DNA of 64,000 nucleotides from Pleurodeles waltl. Taxonomy: Eukaryota; Chordata; Amphibia; Caudata; Salamandridae. Below, one piece after another: positions 23,638 through 33,699 of the stretch (positions are counted from its first letter, which is position 1; every line of letters starts with the position of its first letter). The translations under genes and the position numbers were made by a program. The notes beneath the pieces were generated by a model. It had not been told where the DNA came from, did not search any database, and saw only the letters and a list, made by a program, of their open reading frames with translations. The DNA lies in assembly GCF_031143425.1 (NCBI RefSeq), contig NC_090437.1, positions 845,631,978 to 845,695,977 of the forward strand. Reading direction: 5' to 3'.

Positions 23638-24480
23638 AACAGGCCGGCAGAAAAAAAATGTAATCATGACCATGGCGGAAACAGCCAACATAGACAGCCA
23701 CTTTAACACTCCGACCGCCACGGCGGTAGAAACAAACACTGCGGCAGTAACCACCAACAGACAGGTGGAAGACAATGTACCACCCACACTACTATGACAC
23801 ACCAATCCGCAACCTTTTCTGGAGCGGAACCACTGCTATCAAAAGCACGGCGGAAACTGTACACAGAAGGGAAAACACTCACCTCTCCACACCCCACGGG
23901 GAAGCCGGAAGCCATGGAGCCCGAATTGCAGATACTGCCAATGCTGGTCTTCCTTCTCCTCTACCAGGAGCACCAAAGACGGCAGCGACGACCACGGTGA
24001 GTACTGCACCTACAACACAGGGCAGGTGGGAGGGAAAAGAGAGTGACACACACAGGCAACACGCAACACCCCCACCCCCACCCCCACCCTCACCCACAAT
24101 AACATACACACAAATACATGCTGCAACATTACATATACACTTCCCCCACCCCCTGGAAGAACGCAAGGCCAAAAGGAAATTATTTGAACGAATGTAATCA
24201 TGTGAAATCTCATTATCAAAGTTCAAAATCCAGTAAACACAAATATGTACGCCAACTACACAAGTTCGGATCGTGTACTAATCATTGTCCGTGGACCATC
24301 GGGCCCAAAATGCATGGGTGAGGCCCACACATGATACCTGACTGGAAATGAGAGAACACCGTTGGGGCATCAGATCGAAATGAAACAGGCACCTCAGTGG
24401 GAGGGGGAGGGGGGCACCTCAGCCTCATGAACGTACAACACCACTGCTGCATGAGGGGGCTCCATGCCCATTGAGGTATC

Positions 24481-25015
24481 CTAGGGAGTGCAAAGCCACA
24501 GTCTCTCAAGTCTCTCCAGTGGGTGGTTTGCCCACTACTTTATCCTGGGGAGTGGAAAGCCACAGTCTCTCAAGTCTCTCCAGTGGCTGGTTTGCCCACT
24601 GCTTTATCCTGGGGAGTGCAAAGACACAGTCTCTCAAGTCTCTCCAGTGGGTGGTTTACCCACTGCTTTATCCTGGGGAGTGCAAAGCCACAGTCTCTCA
24701 AGTGGGTGGGTTGCCCACTGCTGCATCCTGGGGAGTGCAAAGCCACAGTCTCTCAAGTGGGTGGGTTGCCCACTGCTGCATCCTGGGGAGTGCAAAGCCA
24801 CAGTCTCTCAAGTGGATAACAGTCTCCACTGGTTCTGGAGGGGGCTTTGTGCCCATAGTGTTTCATCCTGCCAAGGACAGAGGTATTGGATGCTTTTCTC
24901 CACTGGTTCTGGAGGGGGCTTTGTGCCCAGAGTGCTTCATCCTGCCAAGGACAGAGGTAGTGGATACTTTTCTCCACTGGTTCTGGAGGGGGATTTGTGC
25001 CCAGAGTGCTCCACA
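24481..25015. repeat. Two adjacent tandem arrays 3' of Myb-B in copy B
   Basis: Array one has unit starts (CTGGGGAGTG or a variant) at 24481, 24545, 24609, 24673, 24728 and 24783: three periods of 64 and two of 55. The difference is a 9-base TCTCTCCAG insertion in the core. Array two has starts (CTCCACTGG) at 24824, 24898 and 24972, period 74. Both unit types together correspond to the composite units in copies A and F. The core AAGTGGGTGGGTTGCCCACT is an imperfect palindrome. The arrays lie just beyond the Myb-B stop. Confidence 0.9.
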
Positions 25016-25039
25016 TGCAGTGTGGCCGATACAATTTAC

Positions 25040-28000
25040 TCACCTGTGTGTGCGTGGCACGACATTTGGCGAGGCACAGGTAGCATGATACACCATGGAG
25101 GCAGCGACATACCCCACATTGCTGCAGCTTCGCCTTCCACCTGCAGGTGCCAACAGTGATGACAGTAATGCTTCATGTAAGCTGCCCAGGGTCCTGGAAC
25201 ACTTCTCGAGCCTTGGACAACTGACCACTGGGGATGGTGGGCATGTCAGCGGTGGTGCCACTGTCCGAGGAAGTCGCGGGGCCGCTGGCGGTGCTTGTGG
25301 CGGTGTCTGTGGTAGCGGTGCTGGCGACGGGGTCTGTGGAGGCAGTGCTTGCAGCGCTGTCTGTGGTGGCGGTGCTGGCGGTGGGGTCTGTGTCAGCACC
25401 TGCTGAGGGAGAAAGCAGGATGTTTCCTGCAGCCTGGGACGGCTGCCCACGGGGAAGAGGCTGGGGACTGTCGCAGCGGCTGTAGATGTGCCGGAGGCAG
25501 TGCAGGTAGCGGTGCACGTGGTGGTGCAGGTTGGCGTGGACGTGGACAGAAGGTGTGACACTGGTCCCTCAGTCGGTGCCACCATGCCCTCTCCTGACCT
25601 GCCCTTCAGTTTTTGGCCCTTCCCCACCTTTGATGGTGACGCAGTTGTCTTGCCACTATCCCCTTTGGTTTTCACTGACCCCTTGGTGGCTGGTGGGTTT
25701 GGCTTCTCCCTCCGGGATGTGGGCACCTTTTTCATCTTGGCAGGTGGCAGAATGTCCTTGTCCTCACTACGTGGCACACTGGCAGCCCTGATGGTTGGCG
25801 CACTCCATGACCCCGCAGTTTATGGCACCACTGTGCCTGGGGATGTGGTGGCTGAGGTGCTGGGCTGGCACCTGGAAAGCCTGACCCTAGGGGAACGACG
25901 AGGGGGAGGTGTAGGGAAGAGGTCAATGTTAGCCAGGAAATGTTTTTTAGACACACTGGGACGGGTAGATGGAGGGGGTTTGGGACTGGATGAAGAGGTA
26001 GTGGTTGTAGGAGGTGTACGCCTGCTGAATTTGGGTGAAGGTGCATGGGCTGGAGGCTGTTGTGAGGTTGATGGCTGTTGGGTGGGCGTGTTCCTGCGTT
26101 TGTGTACTTTGGGAGGAGGGCTCACAGACACACTGTTAGAGGACACTGGGGATGTGTGAATGGTAGTGGGGTGGTGAGTGCACGTGAGCGGTGTGTGGTG
26201 ATGGGCGTGCTGGTGATGGAGGTAGTGGCTGAGGATGTAGTGCATGCAGGAGTGAGTGGAGACGAGACTGGGAGGGAGGAGGGAGACGTGGAGGAGGGGG
26301 ACACAGTGGAGGAAGTGGATGTTGGTATGTCTGCATGGGTATGGTGCTTGTGTGAGTGCCTGTGGGATGTGTGGTGCTTATGTTTGCCTGAGCCTCTCTT
26401 GTGTGTTGATGTGTGTGCATAGTGGTCTGATGGTGTGCTTGGGATAGACTGAGGTACAGGGGATTGGGTCTGGGTGGAAGAGGTTGTAGGGGGGAGGCTG
26501 GACACAGGGACAATGGCTGCCATCAATGCTGAGGCCAGAGCCTGAAATGCTCTGTGTTGGGCTGCCTGCCTAGAATGAATGCCCTCCAGGTATGCATTTG
26601 TTTGCTGCAAATGCGTTCTCAACTCCCTGGATGGCATTCAGAATGGTAGACTGACCAAAAGTGAGGAATCTCAGGAGGTCAATAGCCTCCTCACTGAGGG
26701 CAGCAAGACTGACTGGGGCAGGGCCTGAGGTGCCTGGGGTGAAGGAGATGCCCACCCTCCTGGGTGAGCGGGCACGGGACACACACTGAGGGGCTTCTGA
26801 TAGGTGGGGTGGCGGCTGTACCTGTTGATGCGGTGGGCACAGAGGGGCCCGCCACCACAAGGGAGCTCCCATCAGAGGAGGAGTCGCTGGTCTCTGCTTC
26901 TGTCCCCGCTGAGGAGCTCCCCTTCCCCTCCGTCCCACTGGTGGCTTCAGCCTCCGTAGCTTCACCCTCCAGGGCCGAGTGGGTTGCAGATCCCTCCTGC
27001 TCTGGTGCCAATGCTCCTCCGCCTGATGATGCTATTGCACAAGAACAGGGAGACCACAAAAAGGGGGGGGGAGACAGAAGAAAGACATGTTCAGTACATG
27101 CAACACCACTACCGTTGGCGGACACAACACACAGGGAGCAGCCCTTTGCACTACGCCATGCACTTATAGGGCCATATGTAAGAACACATTTTTCCATTGA
27201 CACAGAATGGGAAAAACCCTTTGCTACATCTGGCCCATAGTTCCTAGATTTTTCACATGCCCATGGGGTACGAGGCCTAAGACCAATTGCTGTACACCTG
27301 GAAGTCACAGGAGCCTGACTAGGTGTATATGGCTCTTACCACTAGTGGGGTTGGGGTGCCACATAGCCTGCCTCACAAGGGACCTTGCCTACCAAGATCG
27401 CCCTGGCCTAGGGGAACCCACTGCCCACCTCCCCCACCCAGACACCTCGTAATGAGTGCAGAGTCAGCTGAATGAGAGTATACTCACCCCCTTGTGGCTG
27501 CTGTGATGCCCTCAAGTGCCCATCCAACTCCGGATAGGTCGCCGCCAGGATCCGGAACATCAGGGGGGTTATGGTGCGACGGGCATCCTTTCCATGTTGA
27601 GAGGCCATCCCCAGCTGGGCCTCCGCCGTCTTCTTCCTCCAGCGGCGCAGGTCCTCCCATATTTTACATCAGTGGGTGCTCCGTCTGTGGCAGACCCCCA
27701 GGACCTGGACGTCCTTGGCGATGGCACGCCAAATACCCTTCTTCTGGTGGGCGCTGACCTAGAGGAATGGTACAGGGGTAAAGGACATTACTCACCCTGC
27801 CGGACCGTCATACTCATTGCCCACCAGTTCCCACCCATGCCATGATGCACATACACTTACCACCCACACATGTAGGCCTCAGCCCACCCCTGTTTCTTCC
27901 AGCCATAGCACTCAAAGCAGACACTGCCCATTCAGCATGCTCACAGTGTACTCACCTGTTTGTCTGGAGGACCGTACAGTTGTGTGTACTGGGGAAGGAC

Positions 28001-28069
28001 CCCATCCACTAGTTTCTCCAACTCCTCCAAAGTGAAGGCAGGGGCCCTTTCCCCCGACAATGTAGCCAT
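25040..28069 (-). pseudogene. Myb-B (second Myb/SANT-like protein), copy B, three exons
   Basis: Exon 1 is 28069-27956 (114 bases, 38 codons, GTGAG donor) and reads MATLSGERAPAFTLEELEKL and then VDGVLPQYTQLYG. Exon 2 is 27758-27488 (271 bases) with HQKKGIWRAIAKDV, RRSTH and WEDLRRW, a trihelix Myb/SANT-like domain split by the intron. Exon 3 starts at 27031 after a GCAATAG acceptor and is long, rich in Pro, Ser and Thr. It contains a conserved block RSPRRVGISFTPGT, a predicted coiled coil (LSEEAIDLLRFLTFGQSTIL), and a short motif KKHFLANIDLFPTPPP. A stop replaces a conserved Cys codon at 27671-27669 and exon 3 has frameshifts. The role is presumably DNA binding for transposition; sequence differs clearly from Myb-A. 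Confidence 0.75.
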
Positions 28070-28154
28070 TGTCGCTTCCAGACACAGGTCACAGCAGCAC
28101 ATGCAGTGTAGGTCCTCTCCTGTTGAAGGTCAGGTATCAAGTGAGGGAACAGAC

Positions 28155-28288
28155 AGAAAATGGCGGTCACGTCCGCATCGGTGCGTACCATCACCGCCGG
28201 TGTACATCGTCATTGGCTCCTCGGACCGATAGGGCCCAATGTTAACCAATGCAGAATTGCGCAGCGGTCTTCAACCGCCCACCGCGAC
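28155..28288. promoter_or_regulatory. Probable divergent promoter of Myb-B and transposase, copy B
   Basis: It lies between the Myb-B start (28069) and the transposase start (28588). Despite divergent genes, this block aligns with the reverse complement of 48090-48225 in copy D, including AAAATGGCGGTC, CATTGGC, GTTAACCAATG and CAGCGGT. ATTGG at 28212 and CCAAT at 28236 and 28246 are candidate NF-Y sites on both strands. Promoter activity is inferred. Confidence 0.55.
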
Positions 28289-28587
28289 ATTGTACAACGC
28301 CAGCGCAGTTACCTAATTTCCCCTTGTCCCACCTTACAGGTCAGGCAGCCACCATTTCAGGGGGCCATATGCATTAATAATAACTGTGTCACACCTATCT
28401 AGGCCTGGAATACACACAGTTACAGGCACAGTGCAGATTAATAAATTGACAGCAAATAACATTTTGTGATACCTCAGTGTTGGCTGACTCTCTGCTCGCT
28501 GTTCTCCTCCATAGGGCAAGTCTGCTGGGGCAAGTGATGAGATGGTGGAATCCTCCGGTGTACAGACCCCTGGTGGACCTGTCGACA

Positions 28588-29647
28588 ATGGAAGAGAGAC
28601 ACATCCTGGTCACATACAGACTTGATCATGCAACAATCCAGGAACTGTGTGCCCAGTTGGAGCCAGACCTGATGTCAGCTATCCGCCATCCCACAGGGAT
28701 ACCCCCTCTATTGCAGGTCCTGTCAGTACTCCATTTCCTGGCAAGTGGTTCCTTTCAAACAACAGTGGCCATTGCATCAGGGATGTCCCAGCCAATGTTC
28801 TCTAACGTGTTGTCCAGAGTGTTGTCTGCCTTGCTGAAACACATGCGCAGCTACATCGTGTTCCTTCGGGTGGAGGATTTGCCCACAGTGAAAGGTTAAT
28901 TCTATGCCCTGGGACATATCCCCAACATCATTGGTGCCATTGATGGGACACACGTGGCATTGGTATCCCCGCAGGAGTGAACAGGTGTACAGAAACCGGA
29001 AGAGCTACCATTCGATGAATGTGCAGATGGTGTGTTTGGCAGACTAGTACATCTCCCGTGTGAATGCCAAGTTTCCTGGCTCAGTGCATAACGCTTATAT
29101 TTTGAGGAATAGCAGCATCCCTTATGTGATGGGGAAACTCCAGAGGCACCGTATGTGGCTAATAGGTGAGCCCAAGATCCCAATACAGTTGACATAGGTG
29201 TCTGGGTATGGGGTTGTCCCTAAGGGTTAGTGTGTGTCTAACAGTTGTCCCTCGACATTTGCAGGTGACTCTGGTTACCCAAACCTGTCATGGCTACTGA
29301 CCCCAGTGAGGAATCCCAGGACAAGGGCAGAGGAACGCTACAATGAGGCACATGGGCGAACTAGGAGGGTGATCGAATGCACCTTCGACCTCCTGAAGGC
29401 CAGATTCCGGTTCCTCCATATGACAGGTGGTTCCCTATACTACTCACCGAAGAAGGTGTGCCAGATCATCGTGGCCTGCTGTATGCTGCACAACCTGGCT
29501 TTACAACGGCAGGTGCATTTTCTGCATGAGGATGGGCCAGATGGTGGTATTGTGGCAGCTGTGGAGCCTGTGGACAGTGAAGAAGAGGAGGCAGAAGAAG
29601 AGGATATCGACAACCAAAACAACATAATTATGCAATACTTCCAGTGA
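28588..29647 (+). pseudogene. HARBI1-like DDE transposase, copy B (inactivated)
   Basis: Starts at the ATG at 28588 (MEERHILVTYRLDHATIQEL), the same position relative to homologues as in D. Domains in order: helical N-terminal region with LHFLASGSFQTTV and MSQPMFS; first catalytic Asp in AIDGTHVAL (28942-28944); second catalytic position in SVHNAYILR, where Asp has become Asn (28090-block codon 29090-29092); intron 29166-29264 (GTGAG...GCAG, phase 1); exon 3 with catalytic Glu in RVIECTFDLLK (29375-29377) and an acidic C terminus to 29647. A stop at 28897-28899, a frameshift near 28966 and a stop at 29045-29047 also break it. Family length is about 350 residues, which fits. Confidence 0.9.
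29166..29264 (+). other. Short intron in the copy B transposase
   Basis: Begins GTGAGC and ends TTTGCAG. It splits a Gly codon ahead of DSGYPN. Introns at the homologous point occur in C (2247-2346), D (46899-47000) and, much longer, E (40383-41603). Confidence 0.8.
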
Positions 29648-30126
29648 GACACAGGTAAGAAGATGTCACTGCCTCCCACATCTCATACTATTGTTGGAGC
29701 TAGCACATGTCTGTCATTTTCACTCAGTGTATGGACCCTGACTTGTCACTTTGCCTTTCCATTTCACAGATGTGGGTCCCACTTTGTGCCCTCTGCTATG
29801 TTTCCTCCTGGCCTACAGCTGTGTTACATTGGTATGTGCACAAGTAAATTGAAATTGCTATATTCCATGGTTATTGCAATTACACATTTGTGAAAGCACA
29901 GACTGACTCCAGATTGTTTTGTGATTGAAGTGTGTTTATTTCTGTGCTAATAAATGGAGGGGGTTGTAAAATGAGCTGGAGGGATGGTGGAGGTATGTCC
30001 ATGGCAGAGTCCAGTCTATTTGTTTCACAGGTGCATTGTCCAAGGGGGCATAGGAAGTGGAGCAATGGCAGTTTAAGGATGGACAGGGTGACATAGTGGG
30101 ACAGAAGGGTGACATTCAGGGGGGTC

Positions 30127-31635
30127 TCATTTCCTGGTGGGGGTCTTGGCAATGTTCTCTGTCTTGTTCCTGGATCTCAGGGACCGTTTGCGGGGTGGTT
30201 CTCCATCTGCAGGGGGTGGGGTGCTGGTGTCGTGTTCCTGTGGTGGTGCCTCCTGTCCATTAGCACCGGCGGAAGTGGAGGGCTGTTCATCGTCCAGGCT
30301 AGTGTCAGGGGCCCCTTGTTGTGCCACTGTGTCCCTCCTGGTGTCGACAAGGTCTTGCAGCTCCCCTGCAATGGTGACCAGGGTGTTGTTAATGGACTTC
30401 AAGTCCTCCCTGATCCCAAAGTAGTGTTCCTCCTGCAGCCGCTGGGTCTCCTGAAACTTGGCCAGTACCGTTTTAATCGTCTCCTGGGAATGATGGTAAG
30501 CTCCCATGATGTTGGAGAGTGCCTCGTGGAGAGTGGGTTCCCTGGGCCTGTCCTCCCCCTGTCGCACAGCAGTCCTCCCAGCTTCCCTGTTGTTCTGTGC
30601 CTCTGTCCCCTGACCCGTGTGCCCACTGCCACTGACCCCAGGTCCCTGATCGCCCTGTGTTAGTGGGGTTGCCTGGGTTCCCTGTAGTGGTGGACACACT
30701 GCTGATTGACGTGTCCTGGGGACAGAGGGATGGGCCCGCTGGGTGGGTGCTGTGCTGGTGTTTCCTGAGGGGGGTGGCTCTGTGGTGGCTTGTGAATGTG
30801 TCAGGGGAACCGACTGTCTTGAGGTCCCAGATGGGCTGGGCTTGTCATCTTGATCCAGTTGTGCAGAGCTGCTGTCATCACTGTGGGTCTCTTCTGTGGG
30901 GGGACTGGATATGTTTGGCACCTCCTGTCCGGTGACGTTGGATAGGGGTCCTGTTGGGGTGTAAAGGCATAATTATTGCATCTGTGTGTGCCATCGTGTT
31001 CAATGGGTGAGTGACCCTCTACTCCAGTGCTTGCATTCTTGCCTTGGTCATTGTGTGATAGTTGGTTTGGGGTCTGTGTGGGTATCTGTAGTGGACATGC
31101 TTTGGTGATGGGTGTCCATACACTGGTGTTACATGCAGGGGTTGTTTTTGGGATGTGTGGGTTGTGTTGTTGGGGTGATGGGTGTGAGGCTAAGGGTGGG
31201 GGTATGTGATGGCATGCAGGTAGGGTGGGGGCTAAAGTAGTAAATATTTGCCTTACCAGAGTCCAGTCCTCCTGCTACTCCTGCGAGGCCCTCAGGATGC
31301 AGCATTGCCAAGACTTGCTCCTCCCATGTTGTGAGTTGTGGGGGAGGAGGTGGGGGTCTACCGCCAGTCCTCTGTACAGCAATCTGGTGTCTTGAGACCA
31401 CGGAACGCACCTTCCCCCGTAGGTCGTTCCACCTCTTCCTGATGTCATCCCTAGTTCTTGGATGCTGTCCCACTGCGTTGACCCTGTCGACAATTCTGTG
31501 CCATAGCTCCATCTTCCTTGCAATGGAGGTGTGGTGCACCTGTGATCCGAATAGCTGTGGCTCTACCCGGATGATTTCTTCCACCATGACCCTGAGCTCC
31601 TCCTCAGAGAACCTGGGGTGTCGTGGAGGTGCCAT
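30127..31635 (-). CDS. Myb-A (Myb/SANT-like DNA-binding partner), copy B, two exons, open
   Basis: Exon 1 is 31635-31257 and exon 2 is 30950-30127; joined they give 400 codons without a stop, the split codon being Gly. Exon 1 starts MAPPRHPRFSEEELRVMVEE and holds the trihelix Myb/SANT-like domain (residues about 8-90) with IRKRWNDLRGKVRSVVSRHQ, then a Pro run and WEEQVLAMLHPEGLAG. Exon 2 is acidic and low complexity, then a predicted coiled coil (LHEALSNIMGAYHHSQETI ... LKSINNTLVTIAGELQDL) and a basic tail PRKRSLRSRNK that may be a nuclear signal. In Harbingers such a protein brings the transposase into the nucleus and to the ends. It is the only fully open transposon gene in the window. It is convergent with the transposase. 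Confidence 0.85.
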
Positions 31636-32180
31636 GATGTGGTGTGGGTGATGTGTGAGGTGGTGTGTGTTGTGTTGTGTGAGGGTATGTGTTTGTGTGT
31701 GTTGTTTGAGGTGTGTGGATATTGTGTAAGTGGTGGTGGTGTGTGTCTGTGGATGCTGCTGTTGTTTAAGGTAGTGTATCTCTCTAGCCTGCTTTCAATT
31801 TCTGGTAGTAAGGGTTTGTGGGTGATGTGGGTGTGTGCTTTATAGTGGATGGGGTATGTGGGTGTGGTGTGTGTATGTGTATCAGGTGTGTGTATTTCGA
31901 ATTGTCCAATGTGGTTGTGTTTTGTATATGTGTGTGTATTTTGAGCGCAGCGGTGTGTACCGCCAATGCATTACTGCGGTTGAAAGACCACCGCGTATAT
32001 TCGTGGGTCGTGATAGTGTGGGCATATTCTTGTTGGCGTGACGGCGTTGGTTTTGTTATCGCCAGTTTATCACTGACCTTTGGTGTGGCGGACTTATGTG
32101 GGTGTCTTTATTGTGGTGGATTCCGAGTTGTGGGTCGTAATACCTGTAGCAGAATTCCGCGGGCACAGCGGTATGTTGGC

Positions 32181-32233
32181 GGTCTTCTGCACGGCGGTAA
32201 GCGGGATTTACCGCCAGGGTTGTAATGAGGGCC
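32181..32233. repeat. Right terminal inverted repeat of copy B
   Basis: Reverse-complemented it begins GGCCCTCATTACAACCCTGG and continues CGGTAAATCCCGC and TTACCGCC. ATA follows at 32234-32236. Confidence 0.9.
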
Positions 32234-32236
32234 ATA

Positions 32237-32998
32237 GTGTACAATGTTCATTTCCTCATCACAGAAGCCAACAGTGGAAAAATATATCAGACTATCAACC
32301 TATACAGATTGGCCATTTCCATCAACCACCCTTTCATCAATGGTAAGACAGTTGGAGAACACCTGCTAGTGTACCATCTTTTAAAGGGAGTGAAATGCTC
32401 TAATCCTCCTATTCCAAAATACAGTACGAATATAGTGTTTCAGTTGTTTTTATCATGGCCAAATAATGATGCTCTCTCCCTCAAAATGTTTTCTGCTAAA
32501 CTCACAATGCTATTATGTCTTATTTCCATCTAATGTTACGTTTGTCTGATGTTAATGCTTTGGATATTACTTTTCAACAGTTTACTCACTCTGGTGTACT
32601 TTTTATGATCCACAAACATACAAAAACTAATCTCACTTCTGTTTTATATCCATATTTTCCTGGTCAGCCAACACTGTGTGTAGCTCACTGTTTGAAAGTT
32701 TATGAACAACATACTGCCAATCTCAGAATATCCTCAAATTCCCAACTTCTTATCTCCTTCATAAAACCCCTTAAAACCAGTTTCTTTCCCAACGCTTGCC
32801 TGTTGAATTAAGTGGTTTATGCCCTTTGCGGGTATTGATACTTCAATTTTTGGTGCTCATTCTGCCAGGGGGGCTATGGTTTCCAAAGCTTTTTGGGCCG
32901 GCTCCATCTTGGAGAATATCTGAATATCAGCTGACTGGTCTCATGACTCTGTTTTCCGCACTTTCTAATGTAAACAGATTCAATCAGTTTTTTGTATA
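32237..32998 (+). pseudogene. DIRS 1 tyrosine recombinase remnant (downstream half)
   Basis: This continues the DIRS body cut at 23587. The N-terminal SAM-like part reads YQTINLYRLAISINH and HLLKGVKCS. The catalytic part is spread over two or three frames: the first Arg in MLRLSDVNALDITF (about 32527-32570), then KTNLTSVLYPYFPGQPTLC, the AHSARGAM box with His and second Arg (about 32848-32872), SADWSHDSVFRTFY with the presumed nucleophile Tyr (about 32925-32970). The recombinase inserts the circular DIRS DNA in place of an integrase. At least two frameshifts and a stop inactivate it. Confidence 0.8.
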
Positions 32999-33020
32999 GT
33001 GATTAATATGCTTTAAAGGA

Positions 33021-33120
33021 TCATAATAGGAGCCTCTGGTCTTGCCATAAAATGTACATTTTCCTAGTAAATTATGAAGGAAATTCTTAATTGTATTAAA
33101 GACACAGAGGCAGTTATTAT
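33021..33120 (+). repeat. Internal complementary region of DIRS 1
   Basis: 33021-33045 (CATAATAGGAGCCTCTGGTC) is the reverse complement of the extreme left end at 19491-19515. Immediately after, 33051-33120 (containing GAAGGAAATTCTTAATTG and TTAAAGACACAGAGG) matches the reverse complement of the extreme right end at about 33565-33646. A region pairing with both ends is diagnostic of DIRS and is the template that lets the ends be joined into a circle. Confidence 0.8.
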
Positions 33121-33389
33121 CCCACAGCAACTCAAATTGAATTTATTTCTGTCTCACACCATAACAGTGATTCTGGCACAACCACAAATGTCTACCTAAG
33201 GCCCTTCCAACTGATGGTACAAATGTGGAATGTATAGCTTTCCCAGTTTCAGTCTCAGCTGAAGTTCCATTTCACCTGCTGCTCCATGGCTACCTTCTTC
33301 ATTTATAGACTTTTGTCAAGCTCTATGCACATTTTCTCTGGCTAGTTGTATTTTCAATTTTACCTTTGTTAAAAAATTCTATTTGACCT

Positions 33390-33646
33390 CTAGCACAAGA
33401 AAAGAGGACTGTATTCAGTCAAGGTATTATACTGAGGTGCGGAGCACTATTGGTCAATGTAGTGACAATGTTTTTCTTCCCATTAGCTACTTCTCTCATA
33501 ACTTCATGGAATTTGTAGTTTATAGTGAATGTTATCTTGACTGCTGCTGTATAAGTTAAAGACAAGATAAGAGAGCATAATACTCACCTCCGTGTCTTTA
33601 ATAAAATTAAGACTTTCCTTAATAATTTATTAGTAAAATCTACATT
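33390..33646 (-). repeat. Right inverted terminal repeat of DIRS 1
   Basis: The reverse complement contains TTATACAGCAGCAGTCAAG, TATAAACTACAAATTCC, CATTGACCAATAGTG and CACCTCAGTATAATACC, matching the left repeat block for block. The final 80 bases extend past the left repeat and are mirrored in the internal complementary region. Confidence 0.8.
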
Positions 33647-33699
33647 AGCACCACCCTTGCTAGGTGAAGGCCTACCATGCACCATCATGGAGGATGAGG

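Larger units (their letters stand above)
23588..32233 (+). mobile_element. Harbinger copy B, full length, three genes, inserted in DIRS 1
   Basis: Both ends share GGCCCTCATTACAACCC plus GGCGGT in inverted orientation, and ATA lies immediately outside each end (23585-23587 and 32234-32236). Removing the element joins the two halves of the DIRS recombinase, which proves the insertion. Inside are Myb-B (minus, 25040-28069), a divergent promoter block, the transposase (plus, to 29647) and a convergent Myb-A (minus, 30127-31635). Tandem arrays sit near the left end. At 8.6 kb it is large for a Harbinger, mainly because of the third gene. Confidence 0.93.
19491..33646 (+). mobile_element. DIRS-type retrotransposon 1, interrupted by Harbinger copy B
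   Basis: Left (19491-19720) and right (about 33390-33646) ends are inverted repeats of each other, and an internal complementary region lies at 33021-33120; this trio defines DIRS elements. Between them, in order, are gag-like, reverse transcriptase, RNase H and tyrosine recombinase remains. Subtracting copy B leaves about 5.5 kb, a normal DIRS length. The coding parts are broken by frameshifts and stops, and the reverse-transcriptase active site is lost. DIRS elements integrate by recombinase and make no target duplication, so exact ends come from the internal complementary region. Confidence 0.85.

Noticed and set aside
24481..24826. Regularly spaced repeats that could be mistaken for a CRISPR array
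   Set aside because: Whole units repeat, not short repeats with unique spacers, and the context is a eukaryotic transposon.
24471..25159. Open frames of about 205-225 codons through the tandem array
   Set aside because: The repeat units happen to lack stops in two frames. The array lies beyond the Myb-B stop on the other strand, and the corresponding frames are not kept in A or F.
25488..26159. A plus-strand 223-codon open frame
   Set aside because: It is the antisense of Myb-B exon 3. The minus-strand reading has homologues in D and F; the plus-strand one does not.
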